In this document: positions 37,142 through 46,024 of the stretch, one piece after another
Position numbering within the stretch: position 1 is the first letter of the stretch
Layout of the letters: each line of letters opens with the position of its first letter
NCBI RefSeq assembly: GCF_023073715.1
Contig: NZ_JADPKA010000026.1
Span: 124,001 to 188,000 of the forward strand
DNA from: Bradyrhizobium sp. 164
GTDB taxonomy: Bacteria; Pseudomonadota; Alphaproteobacteria; Rhizobiales; Xanthobacteraceae
Direction: 5' to 3'
DNA: 64,000 bases
The notes under the pieces: generated by a model
The model's input: the letters and a program-made list of their open reading frames with translations, nothing else
The model's database searches: none
Told to the model about the DNA's origin: nothing
Position numbers and translations under genes: made by a program

Positions 37142-38578
37142 CGCGAGCAGGCCTTCGACGTCGAGATGCCTTTCGATGTGATCGGCGAGGGCATCGAGCG
37201 CGCTCTCGATCCTGGCATGATAGGGCTCGTTACCCGCGGGAATATCGAGCTTTGCCAGATATGCCTTGCGGAAATCATCCGACGTGAACAGGCCGTGCAG
37301 ATAGCTGCCCTGGACGCGGCCATCGCGCGAGATCGCGCCTTCCGGCTTGCCGTTCAGTTTCGCAAATGGCCGCGCGCGATCGGGCCCGTCGGTGTGGCCG
37401 ATGTGGATCTCGTAGGCCTCGATCGCCTGGTCGGTGGCGGCGTGCAAGGCGGAGACGCGTGTCAGCGTCTTCTGCGGCCTCATCACCGTTGTCACGTCGA
37501 GCAGCCCGAGACCCGGCGTGTCGCCCGCAGGTCCCTCGATGCCGTCAGGGTCGGCAACGCTGTGTCCGAGCATCTGATAGCCGCCGCAGAGCCCGAGCAC
37601 ATGGCCGCCCCGGCGGTGATGCGCCACGAGATCAATGTCCCAGCCCTGTGCTCGCAGGAAGGCGAGATCGCCACGAGTGGATTTTGAACCGGGGATGATG
37701 ACCAGCCTCACATCGCCGGGGATTGCTTCGCCCGGACGCACCATGACGAGATCGACGCCGGGTTCGAGCTTGAGCGGATCGAGATCGTCGAAATTGGCGA
37801 TCCGCGACAGGGCGAGGCAGGCGATCTTGCATTGGCCCGGCTTGCGCGCGTCGCGCAGGCCCAGCGCGTCCTCGGCCGGCAGCTCGCCGGCGCGCGCGAA
37901 CCAGGGCAGCACGCCAAAGCCGCGCCATGCGGTTTTCGCTTCGATCAGCCGGTAGCCGTCATCGAACAGCGTGGGGTCGCCGCGGAACTTGTTGATGACG
38001 AAGCCCTGGATCATCGCGGCATCGTCAGGGTCGATGACCGTCCTGATGCCGACAAGCTGGGCGATGACGCCGCCGCGGTCGATGTCGCCGACCAGCACGA
38101 CCGGCACGTTGGCCTTGCGCGCAAAGCCCATATTGGCGATGTCGGCCTTTCGCAAATTCACCTCGGCCGGGCTGCCCGCGCCTTCGACCAGCACCAGATC
38201 GGCGCGCGTCTTCAAGCGCGCGAAACTCTCCAGCACGGCGCCCATCAGCGAGGGCTTCATCGCCGCATAATCGCGCGCACGCACCGTTGCGATGCGCTTG
38301 CCATGGACGATGACCTGCGCGCCGACATCGGTCTCCGGCTTGAGCAGCACCGGGTTCATGTCGGTGTGCGGCTCGACGCGAGCGGCGAGCGCCTGAAGCG
38401 CCTGGGCGCGGCCGATCTCGCCGCCGTCGACGGTGACGGCGGCATTGTTCGACATGTTCTGCGGCTTAAAAGGGAGCACGCGCAGGCCGCGCCGCATGAA
38501 GGCGCGCGCAAGGCCCGCGACGATGAGCGACTTGCCCACGTCCGAGCCGGCCCCCTGGATCATCAGCGCGCGCGCCAT
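37130..38578 (-). CDS. cobQ: Cobyric acid synthase (glutamine-hydrolysing)
   Basis: A 482-residue amidotransferase that amidates four side chains of adenosylcobyrinic a,c-diamide. The N-terminal dethiobiotin-synthetase-like ATPase domain has a P-loop-like [11 protein letters not shown] near residue 10. The C-terminal class I glutaminase domain has the nucleophile Cys in [11 protein letters not shown] near residue 333. The length is normal. It follows cobO on the minus strand with a 12-base gap, so the two form an operon that adenosylates and then amidates the corrin. Its end overlaps convergent cobD. Confidence 0.95.
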   Translation of the reverse strand: MARALMIQGAGSDVGKSLIVAGLARAFMRRGLRVLPFKPQNMSNNAAVTVDGGEIGRAQALQALAARVEPHTDMNPVLLKPETDVGAQVIVHGKRIATVRARDYAAMKPSLMGAVLESFARLKTRADLVLVEGAGSPAEVNLRKADIANMGFARKANVPVVLVGDIDRGGVIAQLVGIRTVIDPDDAAMIQGFVINKFRGDPTLFDDGYRLIEAKTAWRGFGVLPWFARAGELPAEDALGLRDARKPGQCKIACLALSRIANFDDLDPLKLEPGVDLVMVRPGEAIPGDVRLVIIPGSKSTRGDLAFLRAQGWDIDLVAHHRRGGHVLGLCGGYQMLGHSVADPDGIEGPAGDTPGLGLLDVTTVMRPQKTLTRVSALHAATDQAIEAYEIHIGHTDGPDRARPFAKLNGKPEGAISRDGRVQGSYLHGLFTSDDFRKAYLAKLDIPAGNEPYHARIESALDALADHIERHLDVEGLLALAR

Positions 38579-38590
38579 GGCGAGATCGTA

Positions 38591-39226
38591 TCAGAACTCG
38601 ACGCCGGCTTGCGCCTTGATGCCGGACCGGAAGGGATGCTTGACCAGCGTCATCTCGGTAACGAGATCGGCGATCTCGATCAATTCGTCCTTTGCGTTGC
38701 GCCCGGTGAGCACGACATGCGTCATCGGCGGCTTTTGCGTCGTCAGGAATTCGACCACCTCGGCGATGTCGAGATAGTCATAGCGCAGCGCGATGTTGAT
38801 CTCGTCGAGCACGACCATGCGCAAGGCAGGATCGCGAATCAGCTCCTTGGCCTTGTCCCAGCCGGCGCGCGCGGCGGCGATGTCGCGGGCGCGGTCCTGC
38901 GTCTCCCAGGTGAAACCTTCGCCCATGGCGTGGAATTGGCAGAGGTCGCCGAAATGGCCAGTGAGCAGGCGGCGCTCGCCGGTGTCCCAGGCGCCCTTGA
39001 TGAACTGCACCACCGCGCAGGGCAAGCCATGGGCGACGCAGCGGACGATCATGCCGAAGGCCGAGGACGACTTGCCTTTGCCGGCGCCGGTGTGGACGAT
39101 AACGAGGCCTTTTTCGCCGCTCTTGGTCGCCATGATCTCGTCGCGGGCGGCCTTCTTCTTTGCCATTTTCGCGGCGTGGCGGGCGTCGGTTTCCTCGCCC
39201 GTTTGGATATCCGGTTCAGGCGTCAT
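38591..39226 (-). CDS. cobO: Cob(I)yrinic acid a,c-diamide adenosyltransferase
   Basis: A 211-residue CobA/CobO-type adenosyltransferase that transfers the adenosyl group from ATP to cobalt(I). The P-loop is HTGAGKGKSSSAFG near residue 46, followed by the RDPALRMVVLDEINIALRYDY segment. The ATG at 39226 is chosen because the protein then begins MTPEPDIQ with the usual charged N-terminal arm; the frame stays open upstream to 39439 only by running antisense through a riboswitch. It is the first gene of cobO-cobQ and diverges from the cobW-cobN operon. It has no riboswitch of its own on the minus strand. Confidence 0.93.
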   Translation of the reverse strand: MTPEPDIQTGEETDARHAAKMAKKKAARDEIMATKSGEKGLVIVHTGAGKGKSSSAFGMIVRCVAHGLPCAVVQFIKGAWDTGERRLLTGHFGDLCQFHAMGEGFTWETQDRARDIAAARAGWDKAKELIRDPALRMVVLDEINIALRYDYLDIAEVVEFLTTQKPPMTHVVLTGRNAKDELIEIADLVTEMTLVKHPFRSGIKAQAGVEF

Positions 39227-39244
39227 CGTATCCGGTCCTTCGGC

Positions 39245-39273
39245 TTGACAAGTGGCGGCCACCGGCAAATGGT
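39245..39273 (+). promoter_or_regulatory. Putative promoter of the cobW-cobN operon riboswitch
   Basis: A perfect TTGACA at 39245-39250 is followed after 17 bases by AATGGT at 39268-39273, a 3-of-6 match to TATAAT. Transcription would start near 39280, right at the base of the riboswitch P1 stem. Confidence 0.45.
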
Positions 39274-39275
39274 GG

Positions 39276-39479
39276 GTCTGCGCTGGTTCCTGTCCTATGA
39301 CAGGCGAAGAGGGAATGCGATAGGGTCCGAATTGGCAAGATTTGGGTCCAAAATGCAGCCGCCCCCGCGACCGTGACCGGAGAGATGCCCGAAGCCACTG
39401 ACCCCTAACGGGATCGGGAAGGCGGGGATCGAAGGGCAAAAGCCCTGCTCCGCAAGCCGGGAGACCTGCCAGCGCGGAC
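39276..39479 (+). promoter_or_regulatory. Cobalamin riboswitch 1 (before the DUF1636-cobW-cobN operon)
   Basis: Adenosylcobalamin-type riboswitch on the plus strand. The conserved B12-box core is present as GCCCCCGCGACCGTGACCGG near 39359-39378, GAAGCCACTG (39391-39400), CGGGAAGGC (39415-39423) and AAGCCGGGAGACCTGCC (39454-39470). The closing P1 stem is clear: GCGCTGG (39280-39286) pairs with CCAGCGC (39469-39475) and is extended by GTC/GAC. The core deviates from the usual GCAACTGTAAGCGG form, so it is the most divergent of the three. It lies about 100 bases before the first gene and should reduce expression of the 13 kb operon when B12 is plentiful. Confidence 0.93.
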
Positions 39480-39579
39480 GATTTTGGACCGGCGGACGGG
39501 GTGTTCCGCGACGGGGAAACGGGCCTCTCACAATGGTCCGTGCGCCTCTTCGCCTCCCGCTGTTATTCTGGAAGAGGCG

Positions 39580-39954
39580 ATGACGGTCACACTTCACGTC
39601 TGCATTACCTGCCGTGCCGGCGAGACGCTTGGCGAAGGCGACGTCACGCCGGGCAAGCGGTTGCATGGCGCGATCCTGGACGCCGGCGTGCCCGACGGCG
39701 TCAATGTGGTTCCGGTCGAATGCCTCTCTGCCTGTAGCCAGGGCTGCTCGGTCGCGCTGAGTGCGCCGGGTCGCTGGTCCTATGTCTATGGCCGCCTGTC
39801 GGAGACGAATGCGCGCGACGTGGTCGCGGGCGCTGCGGCGTATGCGGCCGCGCCCGACGGCCTCGTGCCCTGGCGCAGCCGTCCCGAAATCTTCCGCAAG
39901 CAGTCGCTTGCCCGCATTCCCCCCCTTGCCGTCGTGCCGGAGGCCGCCGAATGA
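39580..39954 (+). CDS. DUF1636 family small cysteine-containing protein
   Basis: A 124-residue protein of the DUF1636 family. It begins MTVTLHVCITCRAGE, with a Cys-x-x-Cys pair at residues 8 and 11, and has a second pair of cysteines in ECLSACSQGCSVALS near residue 50. The spacing is reminiscent of thioredoxin-like [2Fe-2S] ferredoxins. The ATG at 39580 follows AGAGG; a longer in-frame start lies inside the leader. It is the first gene after riboswitch 1 and overlaps cobW by 4 bases, an association seen in many alphaproteobacteria. Its role is unknown; metal or electron delivery for cobalt insertion is an inference. Confidence 0.85.
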   Translation: MTVTLHVCITCRAGETLGEGDVTPGKRLHGAILDAGVPDGVNVVPVECLSACSQGCSVALSAPGRWSYVYGRLSETNARDVVAGAAAYAAAPDGLVPWRSRPEIFRKQSLARIPPLAVVPEAAE

Positions 39955-40985
39955 ATTCGCTCGCAAAAGTCCCGGTCACTGTGATCACCGGTTTTCTCGG
40001 CTCCGGCAAGACGACGCTGATCCAGCATCTGCTCGCCAATGCCGGCGGCAAGAAGCTCGCCGTGCTCGTCAACGAGTTCGGCAGCGAGGGCGTCGACGGC
40101 GAGATTTTGAAGTCGTGCGCTGCTGCCAATTGCCCGGAGGAGAACATCATCGAGCTCGCCAATGGCTGCATCTGCTGCACCGTCGCTGACGATTTCATTC
40201 CGGCCATGGAGCAATTGCTGGCACGCCCCGTGAAGCCCGATCACATCCTGATCGAGACCTCGGGCCTGGCGTTGCCAAAACCGCTGCTGAAGGCCTTTGA
40301 CTGGCCGGAGATCCGCTCGCGCATCACTGTCGATGGCGTGATTGCGCTGGCCGATGCAGAGGCTGTCGCTGCTGGCCGCTTCGCGCCGGACCCGATTGCA
40401 GTCGAAGCGCAGCGCGCGGCGGACGACAATCTCGACCACGAGACGCCGCTGTCGGAAGTGTTCGAGGACCAGATCGCCTGCGCCGACATCGTGCTGCTGA
40501 CCAAGGCCGATCTTGCCGGCAGCTCAGGGATAGAAGCCGCCAAGGCGGCGATCACCGCCGAGATGCCGCGCCGCGTGCCGATGCTTCCCATCACCGACGG
40601 CGCGATCGATGCGCGCGTCATCCTCGGTCTCGGCGCCGCCGCCGAGAGCGATCTTGCCGCGCGTCCCTCGCATCACGACGGCGAGGAGGAGCATGAGCAT
40701 GACGATTTTGCCTCCGTCGTGATCGACCTGCCGGAAGTTGCCGATATCGATGCGCTGGTCGCCTCCGTTCAGCGCCTAGCGCGCGAGCAGAACGTGCTGC
40801 GCGTCAAAGGCTATATCGCAATCGCGGGCAAGCCGATGCGCCTCTTGCTGCAGGCGGTCGGCGAGCGTGTGCGCCACCAGTTCGACAAGCCCTGGGGCGC
40901 AGGTGTCAGGCAATCGAAACTCGTCGTGATTGGCGAGCACGGCGATATTGACGAGGCCGCGATCAGGTCAGGGCTAGCAACCTGA
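39951..40985 (+). CDS. cobW: CobW GTPase, putative cobalt chaperone
   Basis: A 344-residue G3E-family GTPase. The P-loop is GFLGSGKTTL near residue 13, the metal-binding CxCC motif is NGCICCT near residue 71, and the guanine motif is TKAD near residue 182. A histidine- and acid-rich loop (SHHDGEEEHEHDD, bases about 40668-40710) precedes the C-terminal CobW_C domain and could bind metal. CobW is thought to load cobalt for CobN-type chelatase, and its position directly before cobN supports this. It is coupled to the DUF1636 gene (4-base overlap) and to cobN (the stop and start share one base, TGATG). Confidence 0.94.
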   Translation: MNSLAKVPVTVITGFLGSGKTTLIQHLLANAGGKKLAVLVNEFGSEGVDGEILKSCAAANCPEENIIELANGCICCTVADDFIPAMEQLLARPVKPDHILIETSGLALPKPLLKAFDWPEIRSRITVDGVIALADAEAVAAGRFAPDPIAVEAQRAADDNLDHETPLSEVFEDQIACADIVLLTKADLAGSSGIEAAKAAITAEMPRRVPMLPITDGAIDARVILGLGAAAESDLAARPSHHDGEEEHEHDDFASVVIDLPEVADIDALVASVQRLAREQNVLRVKGYIAIAGKPMRLLLQAVGERVRHQFDKPWGAGVRQSKLVVIGEHGDIDEAAIRSGLAT

Positions 40986-43900
40986 TGCACGTCGTTTTCC
41001 GCGAGAGCCGCGGTCTTGAGGAGACCGCGACGCCAAGGGACATCGGCCAGGACCCGGCCGATCTCGTGGTGCTCTCATATTCGGATTCCGATCTTGCCGC
41101 GTTTGCGGCCGGCTGGCGGCGCGGCCGTACCAGCCTGCCGTCGCTGCGGCTCGCAAATCTTGCGGAACTGCGTCATCCGCTCTCGGTCGACACCTATATC
41201 GAGCGCACGCTCTCCCATGCGCGTGGCATTCTGGTACGTCTGATCGGCGGTGAATCCTATTGGCCGTATGGTCTCGCGACGCTCCAGCAACTTGCTAAGG
41301 ACCGCAACATCGTGCTGGCCGTGCTGCCGGCCGACGGCCGTGACGATACGCGGCTCGACGCGTATTCGACCTTGCCGGTCTCGACCCTGCGCCGGCTCAA
41401 GGTGCTCTGTGACACCGGCGGCCCGGTCGCGGCCCAAGCCGCGATCGCGCAGCTCGCGCTGGCCTCGGGCCTCTATGCCGGGCCAGTCGTCGGCGAAATG
41501 AATGTGCCCGAGACGGGATTTTATGATCCCGCGCGCGGCGTCATTGCTGCGCCGACGGGCGGCGAGGGGAAGCCGCACGCGCTGGTGACGTTCTATCGCT
41601 CCTATCTCACCGCTGCGGACACCGGGCCGGTCGATGCCTTGATCGCCGCGCTGCGCGAGAAGGGTTTTGGTGCCTATGGTGTCTTCGTCACCTCGCTGAA
41701 AGCCGCGGCCGTCGCCGATTGGCTGCGCGCGCATCTCGCGCGAGATCCTCCTACGGCGATCGTCAATGCGACGGCGTTCTCGGCCGTAGGCGACGATGGC
41801 ACGACGCCGTTTGACGTAGCCCCGTGTCCGGTGTTCCAGGTTGCGCTCTCGACGGCACGGCGCGAGGATTGGGCTACCTCGCTGCGCGGCCTCTCGCCGG
41901 GCGACCTCGCGATGCATGTGGTGCTGCCCGAGGTCGATGGCCGCTTGTTCGCGGGCGTGGTGAGCTTCAAATCCGCTGCGGAGCGCGATCCCGATCTGCA
42001 GTTCTCCCATCTTGCGCATCGCGCTGACGAGGAGCGGGTGAAGGCCGTCGCCGCACGGGTTGCGGCCTGGCGGCGGCTCGCCGAGACGCCGGCCGCCAAG
42101 AAGCGTCTGGCGATCGTGCTTTCGAACTACCCGGGCCGTCCACACCAGATCGCGCATGCGGTTGGCCTCGATGCGCTGGCGTCCGTCGAGGTCTTGCTGT
42201 CCGACCTCGCGGAGACGGGCTTCGATGCCGCGCCAGTTCATGCGCTCGGCGAAACGCTGCTGAGGCAGCAGCTGACCTGGAGCGTCGCTGAGTACCGCAC
42301 GGCGCTCTCGCGTCTGCCGCAAGCATTGCAGGATGATCTCGCACAAGCTTGGGGTGCGCCGGAGGATGATCCGAGCTGTCGCGACGGTGCGCTCCACTTC
42401 GCCGCGATTCGGTGCGGCCAGTCGATCATCGCGGTTCAGCCCGAGCGTGGCGATGCAACCACGCGCGATGTCGACTATCACGATCTCGCCCGCACGCCGC
42501 GCCATGCCTATGTTGCGTTCTATCTGTGGCTTCGAGAGCAGGGCTGTGACGCCGTCGTGCATATGGGCGCGCACGGCACGCTGGAATGGCTGCCCGGCAA
42601 ATCCTTGGCGCTGTCATCGAGCTGTTGGCCGGAAGCCCTGATCGGCGATCTGCCGGTCATCTATCCCTTCATCGTCAATGATCCTGGCGAGGCCGCGCAG
42701 GCCAAGCGGCGCATCGGCGCCGTCACGATCGGCCATCTGCCGCCGCCCCTTGCCGCATCCGTCGTCCCGGAGGGCTTGCGCCGGCTCGAACGGCTTCTGG
42801 ACGAATATTCCACTGCCGATGGTCTTGACCCCGCCCGCCGCCAGCGGTTGATCGCGGCGATCCGCGACGAAGCCCGTGCCGCGGGCCTCGAAGACGATCT
42901 TGGCCTCGATGCATCGGCCGCACCAGCCGAAGCGATTCCACGGATCGATCGTTTCGTCTGCGACATCAAGGAAAGCCAGTTCGGTGACGGCCTGCACGTG
43001 TTCGGCCGCGGCGCCTGCGGCGACGCGGAGCGGGACGCCCTGCGCGCCGCGCTTGCGGGGCAGCGCATTGCGCCGGGGCCATCGGGCTCGCCCTATCGCG
43101 GGCGCCAGGACGTGCTGCCGACCGGGCGCAATCTCTTCGCCGTCGATCCACGCGCGGTGCCGACGCCGTCGGCGCATGCGCAAGGCATCAAGCTCGCGGA
43201 AGAGCTGCTGCGCCGTCACTTGCAGGATCATGGCGACTGGCCGAAGGGGCTCGTGGTCGATCTCTGGGGCTCGGCGACGATGCGCACCGCAGGCGAGGAG
43301 TTCGCGATGGCGCTGCATCTGGCCGGTCTTGCGCCGCACTGGGACCACGCCTCCGGGCGCGTCACCGGCTACGACATCATCGCGCCGGCCGAGCTCGGCC
43401 GCCCCCGCATCGACGTGACGCTGCGCGTATCGGGCCTGTTCCGCGACGTCTTTTCGGGTCTGGCGCAATTGTTCGAGGCTGCGTCCGAGGCGCTCGCAAA
43501 CCGCGACGAAGAGGGTGAGGAGAATCCCTATCGCCACCGTGCGCCACGCGTCTTTGCGCCGCGGCCCGGACAATACGGCGTCGGCTTGTCAGCGATCCCT
43601 GATACCTTCACGCCCGAGACGCGTGATGCCGCCGGGGAAGCGTGGCTGTCGGCATCGTCCTGGGCGTTCTCGGCGGATGGCGCGATCAAGCCTGATCGCG
43701 CCGGCATCGAGGCGCGGCTTGCGTCCGCCGATGCCTTCGTCCATGTCCAGGATCTGCCAGAGACCGATCTTCTGCTCGCCGCGGACTATGCTGCGCATGA
43801 AGCGGGGGTCGCCGCAGCTGCGGCACATCTCGGCGCGGCAGGACCATCGCTCTATCACATTGACACGACGCGTCCCGAGCAACCGCACGCGCGCTCGCTG

Positions 43901-44233
43901 GCCGAGGAAATCTCCCGGGTCGTCCGTGCGCGCGCGGCCAATCCCGCCTGGATCGACGGCATGATGCGCCACGGTTTTCGCGGCGCGGCCGAGATCGCCG
44001 CGACGCTCGAGCACATGGCCGCCTTCGCGCATCTTGCCGGCGCCGTGCCGCCGCATCTGTTCGATCTCTATTATGACGCGACGCTTGGCAACGCCGACGT
44101 CCGCGCTTTCATGGCGCGCGAAAATCCGGCGGCGGTCGCAGCAATGGAGACGTGCTTCACGCGATTGCATGACGCCTCGCTCTGGCGGACGCGCCGCAAT
44201 TCGATCGCCGCTGCGTTGAAGGAGGCCTCATGA
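40985..44233 (+). CDS. cobN: Cobaltochelatase subunit CobN
   Basis: A 1082-residue large subunit of the aerobic cobaltochelatase, which inserts Co2+ into hydrogenobyrinic acid a,c-diamide with ATP and the partners CobS and CobT. The family region HMGAHGTLEWLPGKSLALS near residue 522 is present, as are the DLWGSATMRTAGEEFAMAL and VTLRVSGLFRDVF motifs near residues 760-820. From memory it is shorter than the Pseudomonas denitrificans CobN of about 1275 residues, but the core is complete. It overlaps cobW by one base and cobG by four. The CobS and CobT chelatase subunits are not in the window. Confidence 0.95.
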   Translation: MHVVFRESRGLEETATPRDIGQDPADLVVLSYSDSDLAAFAAGWRRGRTSLPSLRLANLAELRHPLSVDTYIERTLSHARGILVRLIGGESYWPYGLATLQQLAKDRNIVLAVLPADGRDDTRLDAYSTLPVSTLRRLKVLCDTGGPVAAQAAIAQLALASGLYAGPVVGEMNVPETGFYDPARGVIAAPTGGEGKPHALVTFYRSYLTAADTGPVDALIAALREKGFGAYGVFVTSLKAAAVADWLRAHLARDPPTAIVNATAFSAVGDDGTTPFDVAPCPVFQVALSTARREDWATSLRGLSPGDLAMHVVLPEVDGRLFAGVVSFKSAAERDPDLQFSHLAHRADEERVKAVAARVAAWRRLAETPAAKKRLAIVLSNYPGRPHQIAHAVGLDALASVEVLLSDLAETGFDAAPVHALGETLLRQQLTWSVAEYRTALSRLPQALQDDLAQAWGAPEDDPSCRDGALHFAAIRCGQSIIAVQPERGDATTRDVDYHDLARTPRHAYVAFYLWLREQGCDAVVHMGAHGTLEWLPGKSLALSSSCWPEALIGDLPVIYPFIVNDPGEAAQAKRRIGAVTIGHLPPPLAASVVPEGLRRLERLLDEYSTADGLDPARRQRLIAAIRDEARAAGLEDDLGLDASAAPAEAIPRIDRFVCDIKESQFGDGLHVFGRGACGDAERDALRAALAGQRIAPGPSGSPYRGRQDVLPTGRNLFAVDPRAVPTPSAHAQGIKLAEELLRRHLQDHGDWPKGLVVDLWGSATMRTAGEEFAMALHLAGLAPHWDHASGRVTGYDIIAPAELGRPRIDVTLRVSGLFRDVFSGLAQLFEAASEALANRDEEGEENPYRHRAPRVFAPRPGQYGVGLSAIPDTFTPETRDAAGEAWLSASSWAFSADGAIKPDRAGIEARLASADAFVHVQDLPETDLLLAADYAAHEAGVAAAAAHLGAAGPSLYHIDTTRPEQPHARSLAEEISRVVRARAANPAWIDGMMRHGFRGAAEIAATLEHMAAFAHLAGAVPPHLFDLYYDATLGNADVRAFMARENPAAVAAMETCFTRLHDASLWRTRRNSIAAALKEAS

Positions 44234-45393
44234 GCGCTTCCGCGGTCAAGGGCTGGTGTCCCGGCGCGCTGCGGCCGATGCAATCGGGCGACGGGCTCGT
44301 GGTCCGCGTGCGCCCGTTCGGCGGTCGCCTTGAAGCGGCACAGGCTTCCGGCCTTGCTGATCTGGCCGAACGCTTCGGCAATGGTCTCCTCGACGTGACG
44401 AGCCGCGCCAACCTCCAGATCAGAGGTGTCAGGGACGAAGGCCACGGTCCGCTGCTCGACGGCCTTGCGCGACTGGCGCTGCTCGATCCCGATGCCGATA
44501 TCGAATCCCGGCGCAACATCCTGGTGACGCCGTTCTGGAACGAGGGCGACGACACGCAGGCGCTCGCCGCCGAGCTCGAAGAGGCGCTTGCCGACAGCGC
44601 GCTCAAATTGCCCACAAAATTCGGCTTCGCCATCGATGACGGGACCTCGCGCGTGCTCGCCGGCGACTCCGCCGACGTGCGCATCGAGCGCGATCGTGCG
44701 GGCCGGCTTCTCGTGCGCGCCGATGGTGCGAGCTTCGGTCGTTCCGTCGGACGCGGAGACGTCGTGAGCACGGCGCTCGCGCTCGCAGACTGGTTCATTA
44801 CCTCCGGCGGGGTCCGCAGCGGGCGAGGGCGCATGGCGGCCCACATCGCTTCCGGTGCGGCATTGCCGGGGACCTTGCGCGGCGAGACCGAACCTGCCTC
44901 CGTGATGGCTGCGCTGCAGCCCGGACATTATCCGCAGGGCGCCATGGTCGGGGTCGCATTCGGGCAGATGCTGCATACGACGCTGCATGAATTCGCCGGT
45001 TGCGGACATGCTCTGCGCATGACGCCATGGCGGATGGTCTTGAGCGAGGGCAAGCGTGCGATGCCGAACGGGGCGGGTCTCATCACCGAACCCTACGATC
45101 CCGCGCTGCGCGTCATCGCCTGCAGCGGCGCCCCACGCTGCCGCGAGGCGCATGCCGACACCCGCGCGCTCGCCGCCGCGCTCGCGCCGCGCATTGCACC
45201 CGATACGCGGCTTCATGTCTCTGGCTGCGCCAAGGGCTGTGCGCATTCCGGCGCCACCGCGGTGACGCTGGTTGCGACCGGTGCCGGATTCGATCTCGTG
45301 CGCGGTGGATCGGCCCGCGATGAGCCCGCTCTGCGCGGCCTGAACCGCGATGACATCGTCAGCGATCCCTCCATTCTGGTGGGAGGGCACTGA
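44230..45393 (+). CDS. cobG: Precorrin-3B synthase (oxygen-dependent)
   Basis: A 387-residue sulfite/nitrite-reductase-like monooxygenase that converts precorrin-3A to precorrin-3B with O2, the step that defines the aerobic pathway. The iron-sulfur ligand cysteines are visible as CSGAPRC near residue 298 and CAKGCAHSG near residue 336. The N terminus has the WCPGALRPMQSGDGLVVRVRP segment of the family. The start overlaps cobN by 4 bases and the stop shares a base with the cobH start. Its presence, together with cobF and the CobN-type chelatase, shows that this cell uses late cobalt insertion. Confidence 0.94.
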   Translation: MSASAVKGWCPGALRPMQSGDGLVVRVRPFGGRLEAAQASGLADLAERFGNGLLDVTSRANLQIRGVRDEGHGPLLDGLARLALLDPDADIESRRNILVTPFWNEGDDTQALAAELEEALADSALKLPTKFGFAIDDGTSRVLAGDSADVRIERDRAGRLLVRADGASFGRSVGRGDVVSTALALADWFITSGGVRSGRGRMAAHIASGAALPGTLRGETEPASVMAALQPGHYPQGAMVGVAFGQMLHTTLHEFAGCGHALRMTPWRMVLSEGKRAMPNGAGLITEPYDPALRVIACSGAPRCREAHADTRALAAALAPRIAPDTRLHVSGCAKGCAHSGATAVTLVATGAGFDLVRGGSARDEPALRGLNRDDIVSDPSILVGGH

Positions 45394-46022
45394 TGCCGCA
45401 CAGTTACGAGACCGACGGCGCGGCGATCTACCGGCAGTCCTTTGCGACCATCCGCGCCGAGGCTGATCTTGCGCGCTTCTCGCCGGACGAGGAGCAGGTC
45501 GTGGTGCGGATGATCCACGCCGCCGGCATGGTCGGCCTTGAGGCGCATATCCGCTTCACGCCCGGCATGGTGGCCGCTGCGCGCGCGGCCTTGCAGAATG
45601 GCGCGTCGATCCTGTGCGACGCGCGCATGGTCTCGGAAGGAATCACGCGCGCAAGACTTCCTGCGGCCAACCCGATCATCTGCACACTCGGTGATGCCAC
45701 CGTGCCGGCGCTGGCGCAGTCCATGCGCAACACGCGCTCGGCTGCGGCGCTGGAGCTGTGGAGGCCACATCTGGGCGGCGCGATCATCGCGATCGGCAAT
45801 GCGCCGACTGCGTTGTTTCATCTCCTCAACATGCTGGAGGACCGCGACTGCCCGCGGCCCGCGGCGATCATCGGCTGTCCGGTCGGCTTCGTCGGTGCCG
45901 CCGAATCCAAGGCCGCGCTGATGGCCGATCCGCCGGCACCTGCGCTGACGGTCGAAGGCCGCCTCGGCGGTTCCGCGATCACGGTTGCCGCCGTGAACGC
46001 GCTGGCGAGCGGGAGCGAATAG
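45393..46022 (+). CDS. cobH: Precorrin-8X methylmutase
   Basis: A 209-residue enzyme that moves a methyl group from C-11 to C-12 to form hydrogenobyrinic acid. The catalytic histidine is His42 in RMIHAAGMVG; His43 is the corresponding residue of the Pseudomonas denitrificans enzyme. Other family segments are CDARMVSEGI near residue 73, GNAPTALF near residue 137 and GCPVGFVGAAESK near residue 165. The stop is 2 bases before cobI. The length is standard. Confidence 0.95.
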   Translation: MPHSYETDGAAIYRQSFATIRAEADLARFSPDEEQVVVRMIHAAGMVGLEAHIRFTPGMVAAARAALQNGASILCDARMVSEGITRARLPAANPIICTLGDATVPALAQSMRNTRSAAALELWRPHLGGAIIAIGNAPTALFHLLNMLEDRDCPRPAAIIGCPVGFVGAAESKAALMADPPAPALTVEGRLGGSAITVAAVNALASGSE

Positions 46023-46024
46023 TC

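Noticed and set aside
37832..39376. A 514-codon open frame on the plus strand
   Set aside because: It runs opposite cobQ and cobO, both with clear motifs, and ends inside the riboswitch. Composition is shadow-like.
39227..39439. Longer cobO N terminus of 71 residues
   Set aside because: The extension is antisense to a cobalamin riboswitch and does not resemble CobO proteins.
41075..42574. A 499-codon minus-strand frame
   Set aside because: Opposite cobN; no recognisable motif and strongly Arg-rich.
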